Source: Maribacter_C sp947494565
GTDB taxonomy: Bacteria; Bacteroidota; Bacteroidia; Flavobacteriales; Flavobacteriaceae
Reading direction: 5' to 3'
Assembly: GCF_047345415.1 (NCBI RefSeq)
Contig: NZ_JBLFEP010000006.1
Coordinates: 310,001 to 374,000, forward strand
Length of the DNA stretch: 64,000 bases
Below the pieces are notes generated by a model. It ran no database searches. It saw nothing but the letters and a program-made list of their open reading frames with translations, and was not told where the DNA came from. The translations under genes were made by a program, and so were the position numbers. Positions 43,901-51,528 of the stretch are shown here, piece after piece (the first letter of the stretch is position 1; each line of letters starts with the position of its first letter).

Positions 43901-44454
43901 TTGGCAAAGGCACTTACCCCAATATTCACGTTATCCAATTCCTCTGGACCCACTGAATTTTCGCGTAGTTCAAAGCTTGTAATGACATTTTCATCAAATT
44001 TGCCGGCTCCAATGGATGTATCCGCAATATCTAGGGTGCCATTGATACTTCCGTCTCGAATTTGTTCGGTTGTAATACTATTTTGTGCTACCTCCAAGTT
44101 GTTTCCGGTACCGGTCGGGGTAATGACTATAGTGCTAAAATCATTAATAATGGGATCTGCCGTAAGCATACCGCCAGTACCACTACCGCCACCACCGATA
44201 TTTACCCATTGGTCTCCATCGTAGTAATGAACGCTTTCCGTATCAATGTTATAGACCAAAGCCCCTGGTAAGGGAACAATTGCGTCCATCTGAATAGTGT
44301 TCACCCGTGTAATGACCAACACTTTTTCCGTACTCTCCAATTCCAATATGGAAGTCACATCCAGGATATCCGGATTGTTCCCGATTTTCACCTGAGCCTT
44401 AACCAGGTGAACCATACAAATACCGAAAAAAAGTAGGAAGACAATTCGTTTCAT
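40957..44454 (-). CDS. Large tail-fibre-like surface protein (1165 residues) with C-terminal coiled coil
   Basis: An 1165-residue exported protein (signal peptide ending near LVKAQ). Residues 22-90 are the head module shared with the 306-residue protein. A long Asp/Asn/Gly/Thr-rich stalk follows, with fibre-like units such as GAALIKNIGTPVEAQDAATKAYVDAAV near 335. Residues 908-971 and 983-1044 are two direct repeats (PSYxFxxxxDTGMxRxxxxRLAFSTTG). The C-terminal 120 residues hold the SLKEIEAFVKRYKHLPGIKSA block and a coiled coil (NLEKIEELFLHTIEQEHKI), a trimerisation or chaperone-like end typical of bacterial tail-fibre proteins. No type IX sorting domain. Probably the stalk of a surface fibre. 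Confidence 0.78.
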   Translation of the reverse strand: MKRIVFLLFFGICMVHLVKAQVKIGNNPDILDVTSILELESTEKVLVITRVNTIQMDAIVPLPGALVYNIDTESVHYYDGDQWVNIGGGGSGTGGMLTADPIINDFSTIVITPTGTGNNLEVAQNSITTEQIRDGSINGTLDIADTSIGAGKFDENVITSFELRENSVGPEELDNVNIGVSAFANDVGYITSANVVSADGDNALQVGTDNGAFYDETPLLDAIQDNADDIAADNDQSASNEIQNLTLNGTVIGLSDTAGTIDIGPLIPDGGTDDQNIGPVTFNETTNDLTINIEGGNPGVVNLDALAGSSTGTQDLSEVLAEGNDGGAALIKNIGTPVEAQDAATKAYVDAAVTGGGTLTNGNILIGNASDEPQQVVVSGDATLANNGELTISPNTIETSMILPAAALDPVADQVLITTDTGGVEWQPFSTGGGEANTATNGGTGGVGITLAKIGANLPFKSINSGSTPGIITVTDDTDNNEIDLDIANGSLTLDKFAPNGANTDGQIIRWNNDLDGDGPETDGGWELGSSATPTGTANHIFFADADSGEPVVSENGGLLWDPEARFDTGALFVGLDGFTQNKSTEAKIQILENLNGQLAYPLQIHNRGTELAATPSAVGMLFGVERFDSYGKGSLVYERTATSGRGDFHFLQNTGNDDSNPILDTDKAFTIYNNGDVKLYRALEASNGFGDPGQVLISGGDAGPVEWAAPSGLATGTSEWDIVTWKPDTDDPSTGVYISSKPQSLKLDVAGDKVDLLYGNGTTVNSSIQLDGSTLEVFDNETTDADDDVIRVKPAEPLSTDPDDQKKQILVTSPNGETIGWEELPTGGTNLATDNLTQDTEDRTYDLMGQTLVFNSSAAGGNIGIGTFDNDPGTTAIPALSTDKLDVNGQIRARNGFAASPGSEGEPSYGFYTNDDTDTGMWRAGENRLAFSTTGTERLEINAAGNVGIGDEANTIDEKLHVYGNIKTEGIIKNSIGDAAAPSYTFEDDLDTGMYREDDDRLAFSTTGAERLEIDATGNVGIGDLTSTIAEKLHVFGNIRAEGDFISNNTTIQVPDYVFQHYFSGNSKLKADYEFKSLKEIEAFVKRYKHLPGIKSAQQVQEEGVWNISESNIQNLEKIEELFLHTIEQEHKIKTLQSENQNLSEELQSLKRDLEEIKTLLKNN
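41323..41733 (-). repeat. two direct repeats in the large fibre gene
   Basis: Codons for residues 908-971 (41542-41733) and 983-1044 (41323-41508) encode the same block, with conserved RLAFSTTG, ERLEI, GNVGIG and EKLHV elements. The first part of the block also recurs in the 334-residue protein. Confidence 0.8.
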
Positions 44455-44765
44455 AATCTAAAAGCGGTGTTAAGGGTTACCGTTGGTAACAAAATTAAAA
44501 CTATCAAGCCACATACCTAATTTTAATAGGCGAAATACAACTTATCAAGACAACTGGGTCTAATCTTCGTTGAACTACCGAAATCGGTTAAAATTCGTTT
44601 CCTAGTACCTACGGTTATGTTTTCAATTTGGATGACCACCGACGAATTAACAAAAGTTTAGTGGCAGCCGTTTTTTTAAGAACCAAACTTATATTTTCTT
44701 TATGAACTATATGACAGAGTTTTGGAATACGGAATATCCATAAAACTTCAGTAACTTAAGAACAT
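44455..44765. promoter_or_regulatory. divergent intergenic region
   Basis: A 311-base AT-rich region without a gene, between the large fibre gene (minus) and a plus-strand gene at 44766. TAATTTTG (44497-44490, minus) matches the -7 consensus and predicts a leader of about 30 bases for the fibre gene. For the plus side I see only weak matches. Confidence 0.45.
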
Positions 44766-45518
44766 ATGAGGTCAGTTTTACCCTACTTGTTGATTTTTCT
44801 TTTTGGTACGCTCTGCTGGTCACAGGATGATGGGAGACGTATATTGAGGGGGCAAGTGCTGTACAGGAATACCATTGTACCGAATGAAAACGTTATCAAT
44901 GCCACCAGTGAAATGGCTACTATTACCAATAGTAGAGGTGAATTCGCCATCATGGTCAAGCAGGGTGACGAATTGGTCTTCACGGCAGTGAATTATCAGC
45001 TAAGGGTAGTGACCATTACCGATGCCATTCTCGAAAATAACCGCTTGGTAGTAGAGGTGAACGAGAAAATCACCGAATTGGATGAGGTCATCGTCACCCC
45101 GGATCAGCAAGAGCGGTTCATTCAACTCAAGAACAAAATACTCAAAGAAGAATTTGTATATGAAACGGACAGGTCTACGGAGGTCGAGAACATCGCTTTT
45201 TCCGATGCAGAGCGCGGTATGCGGAATGGACTGAACTTTGTAGGTATCTACAAGGCCTTGGCCAAGATCATCAAAAAGGACAAGGAAGAGGAAAAGGCCC
45301 CTCTAAAGATGAGCGAGGTGCTAAGACAGGTGTATGATGATGAATTTTTTGTGCTCGATTTACAGGTTCCACAAGATAAAATAGAAGCTTTTCTTTTTTA
45401 TTGTGATGCGCAGATGCCCGCGCAATCCTTGTTAAAGAAAGACAACGAATTTCAGTTGATCGATTTTTTGGTAACCCATAGTAAAACATTCCTTCAAGAG
45501 ATAAATGCTGAAAAATAG
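44766..45518 (+). CDS. Exported protein with carboxypeptidase-regulatory-like domain (copy 1)
   Basis: A 250-residue protein with a signal peptide (LIFLFGTLCWSQ). Residues 28-110 form a CarboxypepD_reg-like beta sandwich (ILRGQVLYRNT, MATITNSRGEFAIMVKQGDELVFTAVNYQ, ITELDEVIVTP), as at the start of TonB-dependent receptors, but no receptor barrel follows. The last 140 residues are helical and soluble. Its close relative starts 14 bases inside its own end (45505), a tandem duplicate. Function unknown; it precedes DUF6702 and an M1 peptidase, an order I have seen described in other flavobacteria. Confidence 0.8.
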   Translation: MRSVLPYLLIFLFGTLCWSQDDGRRILRGQVLYRNTIVPNENVINATSEMATITNSRGEFAIMVKQGDELVFTAVNYQLRVVTITDAILENNRLVVEVNEKITELDEVIVTPDQQERFIQLKNKILKEEFVYETDRSTEVENIAFSDAERGMRNGLNFVGIYKALAKIIKKDKEEEKAPLKMSEVLRQVYDDEFFVLDLQVPQDKIEAFLFYCDAQMPAQSLLKKDNEFQLIDFLVTHSKTFLQEINAEK

Positions 45519-46293
45519 ACTTCTTTTCATAGCGTTTTTATCTTTTTCGGCTTTTTCGACTGCTCAGAACTTTTTTTCAAGACAACTGGAGGGTAAGGTG
45601 TCCAGTGCAGATGGCGATGTCGCCGCGACCCATGTGTTGAACACGACGACTAAGAAAGCTACCATTACCGATATCGATGGGTACTTTTCCATCAAGGCAA
45701 ATTTGAACGATACCCTGGTCTTTTCGGCGGTACAGTACAAGAAGAAAGAGCTGGTCATCACTACGGCCATTTTAGCGCAGAAGCTGGTACGCGTTTCTTT
45801 GGAGGAATCACTGACGGTGCTCGATGAAGTTGTTGTGACGCCCTATAACCTTTCAGGTAATATTGCAAAAGATCTGCAGGTCATCAAAACCGAAAAAGTG
45901 GTTACGGCCCACACCGTTGGGTTGCCCAATGCCTATGCTAGGGTTCCGTCAAAAGCTGAACGAGAACTATTTGAAGCCACAACCGGTGCAGGAATCATTC
46001 CTCTCAACCCTATTCTAAACGGTATAAGTGGTCGTACCAAGATGTTGAAGAAACGAATAGCTCGAAATAAGCTGTATTCCAGAACAGAACGGGTGAAGGA
46101 GTTTTATCCTGATTCCATCTTTCGGACCGAACTGAACATACCTGAAAACAAAATAGATGATCTGCTCTATTTCTGTGAAGTGGATTCCGCTTTTCAGACC
46201 ATTGTGGATACCCATGATCGATTGAAGATATGGGACTTTATAAAATCAAAAAGTGTTGCTTACCGCAAAAATAATGAGATGGACCCCAATTGA
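45505..46293 (+). CDS. Exported protein with carboxypeptidase-regulatory-like domain (copy 2)
   Basis: A 262-residue protein with signal peptide (FIAFLSFSAFSTAQ). It has the same layout as copy 1: LEGKVSSADGD, KKATITDIDGYFSIKANLNDTLVFSAVQYKKKEL, SLTVLDEVVVTPYN, then a basic helical C-terminal part (GISGRTKMLKKRIARNKLYSRTERVKEFYPDSIF). The ATG overlaps the end of copy 1 by 14 bases, indicating translational coupling. Probable periplasmic partners of an envelope complex, but no direct evidence of function is seen. Confidence 0.8.
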   Translation: MLKNRLLFIAFLSFSAFSTAQNFFSRQLEGKVSSADGDVAATHVLNTTTKKATITDIDGYFSIKANLNDTLVFSAVQYKKKELVITTAILAQKLVRVSLEESLTVLDEVVVTPYNLSGNIAKDLQVIKTEKVVTAHTVGLPNAYARVPSKAERELFEATTGAGIIPLNPILNGISGRTKMLKKRIARNKLYSRTERVKEFYPDSIFRTELNIPENKIDDLLYFCEVDSAFQTIVDTHDRLKIWDFIKSKSVAYRKNNEMDPN

Positions 46294-46466
46294 TTCCGAC
46301 GTTCCGATGACCTGTAATTGGGTAAGTGTAGTTTACGATCGACCTGCAGAACTGGGCACCGGAAAAAATGAAAACGACTGACTTTCGAAACATTTTTTCT
46401 GATGTTGATCGAATCGTTTGTAAAGACTATCATGCCGATTGATTCATAACTGGCACGCGATTTGTT

Positions 46467-46474
46467 TATTTTTG
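46467..46474 (+). promoter_or_regulatory. -7 promoter element for the DUF6702 gene
   Basis: TATTTTTG matches TAnnTTTG and lies 18 bases before the ATG at 46493. A TTG at 46439-46441 is slightly too far away for a normal spacer. Confidence 0.4.
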
Positions 46475-46492
46475 TTCCTCTAAAAAGATACT

Positions 46493-46999
46493 ATGCATCA
46501 TTTAAAGAAATGTTTCCTCTTGGTGTTCTTGCCTTTACTTGCATTTACCACCGTGCATAAATTTTATGTTAGCGTTACCAATGTCGGATACTCCGAAAAA
46601 GAAGATGCCTTACAGATTACTTCCCGGGTGTTTATCGATGATATGGATGCCGTTATGAAAGAACGTTATGATATCTATACGGAATTGGACACGGAACGGG
46701 AATCGCCCCTAGCTGAGGAGTATTTGGAAAAATACCTGCGGACCAAGTTCGTAGTAGAGGTGAACGGAGAACCCCGAACCTATGACTACATCGGCAAGAA
46801 ATATGACAATGATGTTGTCATATTTTATCTCGAAATACCTCAGTTAAAGTATCCGGAAGTAAGCAGCATCCAGATACAAAATGAGATGCTTACCGACCTT
46901 TTCGATGACCAACAAAACATTGTTCACTTCAAAATCGATGGGAAGAAGAAGAGTTTTGTGCTCATGAAGGAGAATACTAAAGGAGTGTTAAACTTGTAA
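46493..46999 (+). CDS. DUF6702 family protein
   Basis: A 168-residue exported protein (signal peptide FLLVFLPLLAFTTVH). Family features are HKFYVSVTNVGYSEKEDALQITSRVFIDDMDAVM near the start, YLRTKFVVEVNGEP, YIGKKYDNDVVIFYLEIP and NEMLTDLFDDQQNIVHFKIDGKKKSFVL at the end. Such proteins occur beside M1 peptidases in flavobacteria and have no known activity. It lies 62 bases before the M1 peptidase, probably in one unit. Confidence 0.85.
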   Translation: MHHLKKCFLLVFLPLLAFTTVHKFYVSVTNVGYSEKEDALQITSRVFIDDMDAVMKERYDIYTELDTERESPLAEEYLEKYLRTKFVVEVNGEPRTYDYIGKKYDNDVVIFYLEIPQLKYPEVSSIQIQNEMLTDLFDDQQNIVHFKIDGKKKSFVLMKENTKGVLNL

Positions 47000-47061
47000 C
47001 ATTTCTTAACAATTTCTTGAAAAAACTTTACTTTTCGAATTACTACTAATTAAATAAGAAA

Positions 47062-49362
47062 ATGACGAAACTCAAGTATTGTTTGGCGTCCCTACTGTTT
47101 GTTTTCACGGCAGTACTGAGCGCTCAAGAAGAAGAAAAAGTAAAAGAACCTGGGCATACCAATCAGAGCAAGTTCCAACAGTTATATGAAGAATTTGCGA
47201 CTCCGAACACCTTTCGCTCTGCATCCGGAGCCCCTGGTCCGGATTACTACCAACAGCAAGCGGATTATGTAATGGATATCGAGCTTGATGATGCGAATCA
47301 TAAAATTTATGGTGAGGAAACGATTACGTACACCAATAATTCTCCGGATGATCTAGAATACCTTTGGGTGCAATTAGATCAGAACATTCGAACAAAAGAC
47401 TCCAAAGCCCGATTGAAAAACGGTGGGGGAGTACCTTTGGCCGAGCAGCCCGGATCTTTTGCCAGCAAATATATGGGCGAACCTTTTGATGGCGGTTTTG
47501 TCATCGAAGAAGTAAAGGATGCCGCTGGAAAACCGCTGTCGCATACTGTTAACTTTACCATGATGCGCGTCAATTTGCCTACTCCTCTAAAAAGCAAGGA
47601 AAAGGTGTCGTTTTCAATCAAATGGAATTTCAATATTCCGGATCATACGGTAAATCGGGCCCGTTCAGGATACGAGGAATTCGCGGATGGCCATCGCGCC
47701 TATGTCATCGCTCAATTTTTTCCACGAATGGCGGTTTATAATGATGTCGAAGGATGGCAGAACCATCAATTTTGGGGCAATGGCGAATTCGCGTTGAATT
47801 TCGGAAACTATGATGTGAATATTACCGTACCTGCCGATCACGTCTTAGATGCAACCGGAACCCTCCAAAACAGAAAGGAAGTCTTTACAAAAGACATGAT
47901 GAAGCGCTATGAGAAGGCAAAAAAATCATACGACAAGCCGGTAATCATTGTGACACAAGAAGAGGCGGAAGAAGCTTCAAAAGAAGCTTCCCAGAAGAAA
48001 AAAACCTGGAAGTTTAGAGCGGAGAATGTACGCGACTACGGTTTTGCAACGTCAAGAAGGTTCATTTGGGACATGCAGGCGGTAAAAATGGGAAACAAGG
48101 ATGTTATGGCGGTTTCATTATACCCCAAAGAGGGAAACCCCCTGTGGGAAGAGTATTCTACAAAGGCAGTCGCCCATACCTTGAAATCTTATTCTAGTCA
48201 CACTTTTGATTATCCATATCCCAAAGCAATCTCGGTACATGCCAAAAACCAAGGAATGGAGTACCCGATGATTTGTTGGAACTACGGTCGTCCGAATCCC
48301 GATGGAACGTATTCAGACCGTGTAAAATATGGAATGATAAGTGTTATTATTCATGAGGTCGGTCATAATTTTTTCCCGATGATCGTGAATTCCGATGAAC
48401 GCCAATGGGGCTGGATGGATGAAGGTCTAGATACTTTTATGCAATATATGGCCGAACAGGAATTCGGAGAAGCATATCCTGAAGCAGTGGCACCTAATGA
48501 CGCGTATCCTTCCCGAAGGGGCGCACCATCGAAGATAGTTCCTTATATGAGTGGAGATCAGAGTACGATTTCACCAATCATGAGCAATCCTGAAAATGTA
48601 TTTCAACTCGGACCGAACGCTTACGCCAAGCCTGCGACCGCTTTGAATATCCTTAGGGAAACGGTGATGGGACGCGAATTGTTTGATCACGCGTTCAAGA
48701 CCTATTCCCAACGCTGGAAATTTAAGCATCCGACACCCGAGGACTTTTTTAGAACGATGGAAGATGCTTCTGCCGTTGATTTGGACTGGTATTGGAGAGG
48801 GTGGTTCTATACGACCGATTATGTGGATATAGGCGTTAAGGGCATCAAAAAGTACTATGTGACGAACAAACCCACTAAGAAAATGGAGGAATATATGGCG
48901 GCTCGTAACCTGACCGAAGCTGATTTACCTCCACTGGTATACTTGGCCGAAGAAGGCAGCGAGGATTTTGATGAGAGTATGAAAGGAAAGGCACCATCGG
49001 AAAGCTCACAGACCTTAAAAGAGTTTATGATGGACAATATGACCGCCGCTGAACGTGCCAACGTAAAAGAGCCTAAGTATTTTTATGAGGTTACCTATGA
49101 TAAGCCAGGCGGTATTCCAATGCCGTTGATTGTAGAGTATACCTATGCAGATGGCTCAAAGGAGAACATTACCTATCCACCGGAGATTTGGAGAAAGAAC
49201 GATAAGGAAGTCAGTGTAGTCTTGTCTTCAGAAAAAGAATTGACCGGAATCATCATCGATCCAAAGGCCGAAACGGCTGATATCGATACCACCAATAACG
49301 GCTGGCCAAGAAAAGAAGAAAAGTCCGATTTTGACCAAATGAAAGAAAAAATCAAAGGTTAG
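47062..49362 (+). CDS. Exported M1 family metallopeptidase
   Basis: A 766-residue zinc aminopeptidase-like protein with signal peptide (FVFTAVLSAQE). Residues about 60-320 form the N-terminal M1 beta saddle, and the catalytic HEVGH motif is at residues 431-435 with the third ligand Glu454 in WMDEGLDTF, exactly 18 residues later. The GxMEN-type substrate-anchoring motif appears as NQGMEYPM near 397, with Tyr in place of the usual Asn after Glu. The C-terminal 170 residues are an added beta domain without a type IX sorting signal. Probably degrades peptides in the periplasm. Followed by a strong terminator. Confidence 0.92.
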   Translation: MTKLKYCLASLLFVFTAVLSAQEEEKVKEPGHTNQSKFQQLYEEFATPNTFRSASGAPGPDYYQQQADYVMDIELDDANHKIYGEETITYTNNSPDDLEYLWVQLDQNIRTKDSKARLKNGGGVPLAEQPGSFASKYMGEPFDGGFVIEEVKDAAGKPLSHTVNFTMMRVNLPTPLKSKEKVSFSIKWNFNIPDHTVNRARSGYEEFADGHRAYVIAQFFPRMAVYNDVEGWQNHQFWGNGEFALNFGNYDVNITVPADHVLDATGTLQNRKEVFTKDMMKRYEKAKKSYDKPVIIVTQEEAEEASKEASQKKKTWKFRAENVRDYGFATSRRFIWDMQAVKMGNKDVMAVSLYPKEGNPLWEEYSTKAVAHTLKSYSSHTFDYPYPKAISVHAKNQGMEYPMICWNYGRPNPDGTYSDRVKYGMISVIIHEVGHNFFPMIVNSDERQWGWMDEGLDTFMQYMAEQEFGEAYPEAVAPNDAYPSRRGAPSKIVPYMSGDQSTISPIMSNPENVFQLGPNAYAKPATALNILRETVMGRELFDHAFKTYSQRWKFKHPTPEDFFRTMEDASAVDLDWYWRGWFYTTDYVDIGVKGIKKYYVTNKPTKKMEEYMAARNLTEADLPPLVYLAEEGSEDFDESMKGKAPSESSQTLKEFMMDNMTAAERANVKEPKYFYEVTYDKPGGIPMPLIVEYTYADGSKENITYPPEIWRKNDKEVSVVLSSEKELTGIIIDPKAETADIDTTNNGWPRKEEKSDFDQMKEKIKG

Positions 49363-49382
49363 AAAACCGGTTTTTACAATTC

Positions 49383-49410
49383 AAAGCCCCGTATTTCACG
49401 GGGCTTTTTT
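49383..49410 (+). terminator. terminator of the DUF6702-M1 peptidase unit
   Basis: AAAGCCCCGT and ACGGGGCTTT form a perfect 10-base stem around a 5-base loop, followed by TTT. It starts 20 bases after the M1 stop. Confidence 0.9.
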
Positions 49411-49431
49411 CATGGGGTATGTAAACTTCAT

Positions 49432-49439
49432 TATATTTG
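49432..49439 (+). promoter_or_regulatory. possible -7 element for tatA
   Basis: TATATTTG matches TAnnTTTG but is only 5 bases before the preferred ATG at 49445, which would give an almost leaderless transcript. Confidence 0.3.
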
Positions 49440-49444
49440 TATCT

Positions 49445-49771
49445 ATGTTTTTGACGCATTTTTTATTTATCAGCGGAGCCGAGATATTCTTTATTATGTT
49501 TATCGTGGTCATGGTTTTTGGGGCCGATAAGATACCGGGAATAGCAAAGGGTCTTGGAAAAGGCATGCGCCAGCTGAAAGATGCGACGGAAGATATTAAA
49601 CAAGAGATTCAAAAGAGCGCGGACAAACAAGGCATCGATACTAGTTTCGTTTCGGATATCAAAAAAGATATCGATGAGGTAAAGGAAAACATGACCTCAG
49701 GTCTGACCAAAGAAATCGGTGAAGTCAAAGATGGGGTCGAAAAGATTACGGGCACCATCAAAAGAGACTGA
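49445..49771 (+). CDS. tatA: Twin-arginine translocase subunit TatA/TatE family
   Basis: A 108-residue protein with one N-terminal membrane helix (SGAEIFFIMFIVVMVFG), then the Tat hinge FGADKIPGIAKGLGKGMRQLKDATEDIKQEI, an amphipathic helix, and a Lys/Asp/Glu-rich tail. This is the normal TatA layout for Bacteroidetes. The frame is open to an ATG at 49412, but that lies at the end of the upstream terminator, and the ATG at 49445 gives the usual length. It pairs with PAP2 one base downstream. TatA moves folded proteins with RR signals across the inner membrane. Confidence 0.9.
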   Translation: MFLTHFLFISGAEIFFIMFIVVMVFGADKIPGIAKGLGKGMRQLKDATEDIKQEIQKSADKQGIDTSFVSDIKKDIDEVKENMTSGLTKEIGEVKDGVEKITGTIKRD

Positions 49772-49772
49772 A

Positions 49773-50345
49773 ATGCTTGAACGATTGTTGGAATGGGATA
49801 GGGATACCTTTATCTATCTGAACAATTTAGGGGTCGATGAATATGATTGGTTTTGGACGACCATCACCAACTTTCCGACTTGGATACCACTTTTCATTTT
49901 TTTTATTGTTGCCATCTTTCTAAAGTATCCCAGAAAGGAAGCGTTTTATATTTTGCTGACCGTGGCCCTATTGATCGTTTTCATTTCGGTGGCTACTGAT
50001 TTGACCAAAAACTATTTCGCCCGATTGAGACCCAATAATGATGCGACGGTGAATACCCTGATCCGTATTCTGAAAAATCCTGGAACTTACAGTTTCTTTT
50101 CAGGCCATGCGGCCAGCTCCTTTTCAATTACGACACTCGTATTCCTCTTTTTAAGAAAACGCTTCAAGTGGGCCTGGTTCTTTTACATTTGGCCGTTACT
50201 TTTTGCCACCAGTCGAATTTTTGTGGGAGTCCATTATCCATTGGATATTATCGTGGGCACCTTGGTCGGTATTTTGACAGCACTGTTGTTTTATAAATCG
50301 TATACCGCAATTATCGTACCCTACAGAGGGTTAAACCATCCCTAA
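49773..50345 (+). CDS. PAP2 family phosphatase
   Basis: A 190-residue integral membrane protein with about five helices. The acid phosphatase/vanadium-haloperoxidase signature is present: KNYFARLRPNN (Lys-x6-Arg-Pro form), PGTYSFFSGHAASS (Ser-Gly-His), and SRIFVGVHYPLDIIVG (Arg-x5-His-x3-Asp). It may dephosphorylate undecaprenyl or phosphatidyl-glycerol phosphate at the membrane. The frame is open to 49719; the ATG at 49773 directly follows the tatA stop and is preferred. Its end overlaps the convergent O-methyltransferase by 35 bases. Confidence 0.92.
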   Translation: MLERLLEWDRDTFIYLNNLGVDEYDWFWTTITNFPTWIPLFIFFIVAIFLKYPRKEAFYILLTVALLIVFISVATDLTKNYFARLRPNNDATVNTLIRILKNPGTYSFFSGHAASSFSITTLVFLFLRKRFKWAWFFYIWPLLFATSRIFVGVHYPLDIIVGTLVGILTALLFYKSYTAIIVPYRGLNHP

Positions 50346-50952
50346 TCGGTAATAACACTGTTTCTACCCGTGGGTCTTCCTTCAGTTTTCGGTTATAGTT
50401 CAGCAGTATTGGGGTTACCTTGTCCTTAGGATCCAATGGGGTCACTACCTTCCCTGACCATAAGACATTGTCGGACAAAATGATACTGCCACTGGTCGTC
50501 CTTTGTAGTACTGCTTCGAAATAGGCGTCATAACTCAGTTTTTCGGCATCGATAAACACAAGGTCGAAAACTTGTTCTAAACGGGGAATTATCTCTAGGG
50601 CATCCCCCAGGTGTTGTACAATTTGTTCACCAAAGCCGCTTTGGTCGAAATAACGGCGTTGCATATCGGTAAGTTCTGGGTTGATGTCGATGGTATGTAA
50701 CATTCCGGTTTTTCGAAGCCCTTCGGCCAAGCAAAGGGCCGAATAACCCGTGTATGTGCCTATTTCCAGTATATATTTAGGGTTGATGAGTTTTGAGAGT
50801 ATGCTTAATACTCTTCCCTGAAAATGCCCGGTGATCATACGCGGACGAACCACTTTCAAGTGGGTTTCGCGGGTAAGCTCTTGAAGTAGTTTGGGCTCGG
50901 CTTCGGAATGTTCTTGAATATAGGTTTCCAAAACCTCGGATAGAAAATGCAT
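50311..50952 (-). CDS. O-methyltransferase (CCoAOMT-like)
   Basis: A 213-residue class I SAM methyltransferase of the catechol/CCoAOMT family. It starts with a helical segment (HFLSEVLETYIQEHSEAEPKLLQEL), then the SAM motif ILEIGTYTGYSALCLAEGLR near 62, IDINPEL near 90, VFDLVFIDAEKLSYDAYFEAVL near 131 with the Asp metal ligand, and ILSDNVLWSGKVV near 155. It most likely methylates a catechol or hydroxyl group in a small molecule. It converges on the PAP2 gene and overlaps its stop. Confidence 0.92.
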   Translation of the reverse strand: MHFLSEVLETYIQEHSEAEPKLLQELTRETHLKVVRPRMITGHFQGRVLSILSKLINPKYILEIGTYTGYSALCLAEGLRKTGMLHTIDINPELTDMQRRYFDQSGFGEQIVQHLGDALEIIPRLEQVFDLVFIDAEKLSYDAYFEAVLQRTTSGSIILSDNVLWSGKVVTPLDPKDKVTPILLNYNRKLKEDPRVETVLLPIRDGLTLCRVR

Positions 50953-51019
50953 TGCTCTATTTTTTTGTAAATATATAGTACTTTAGGCGTATTGTCTATC
51001 AAAAGTAAGCAGTGAACCT

Positions 51020-51478
51020 ATGGAAGAATTTCTCGTAAGAGCGGCCACGAGTGAAGATTTAAAAACCCTTCTGAAGTTTGAACAAGGGGTGATTCTTGCG
51101 GAAAGGCCCTTTGATACCACTTTGGCCGAAGATCCGATAACCTATTATGACCTTGACGAGCTTATTCATTCTGAAGATGCCCAAGTTATTGTGGTGACCT
51201 ATGATACCAAAATAGTTGCATCCGGTTATGCCCTGAAAAAGCGGGCAAGACCTTATTTAGACCATGAGTTTTACTCGTATCTTGGTTTTATGTATACGCA
51301 CCCTGATTATAGAGGAAAGGGACTCAATGCCCTTGTTATCAAGGAACTCAAAATATGGTCAACGGAAAAGGGATTGAACGAAATTCGTTTGACTGTATAC
51401 GATGGTAATATGCCAGCAATCAAGGCGTATGAAAAGATAGGATTCAGAAAGCATATTATTGAGATGAGATTGGCGTAG
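51020..51478 (+). CDS. GNAT family N-acetyltransferase
   Basis: A 152-residue acetyltransferase of the GNAT fold. The acetyl-CoA binding segment is HPDYRGKGLNALVIKELKIW near residue 93 (Arg-x-x-Gly-x-Gly/Leu pattern), with the preceding beta-4 strand SYLGFMYTH and the final LTVYDGNMPAIKAYEKIGFRKHIIEM. Substrate unknown. It is followed 50 bases later by kynU on the same strand, but kynU has its own -7 element. Confidence 0.9.
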   Translation: MEEFLVRAATSEDLKTLLKFEQGVILAERPFDTTLAEDPITYYDLDELIHSEDAQVIVVTYDTKIVASGYALKKRARPYLDHEFYSYLGFMYTHPDYRGKGLNALVIKELKIWSTEKGLNEIRLTVYDGNMPAIKAYEKIGFRKHIIEMRLA

Positions 51479-51506
51479 ACCATAGCAAGATCTCATGCCT
51501 TTGTCG

Positions 51507-51514
51507 TATTTTTG
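51507..51514 (+). promoter_or_regulatory. -7 promoter element for kynU
   Basis: TATTTTTG matches TAnnTTTG and lies 14 bases before the ATG at 51529. Confidence 0.45.
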
Positions 51515-51528
51515 GGAAAAATCATGCT

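Noticed and set aside
34882..44454. The fibre-like locus as a prophage or phage tail island
   Set aside because: No baseplate, sheath, tube, terminase, portal, integrase or lysis gene is present, and every protein has a signal peptide, which phage tail fibres lack.
46370..46444. A 24-codon frame starting ATGAAAACG between the second carboxypeptidase-regulatory-like gene and the DUF6702 gene
   Set aside because: No domain, no ribosome-site context, and it lies in the expected promoter region of the DUF6702 gene.
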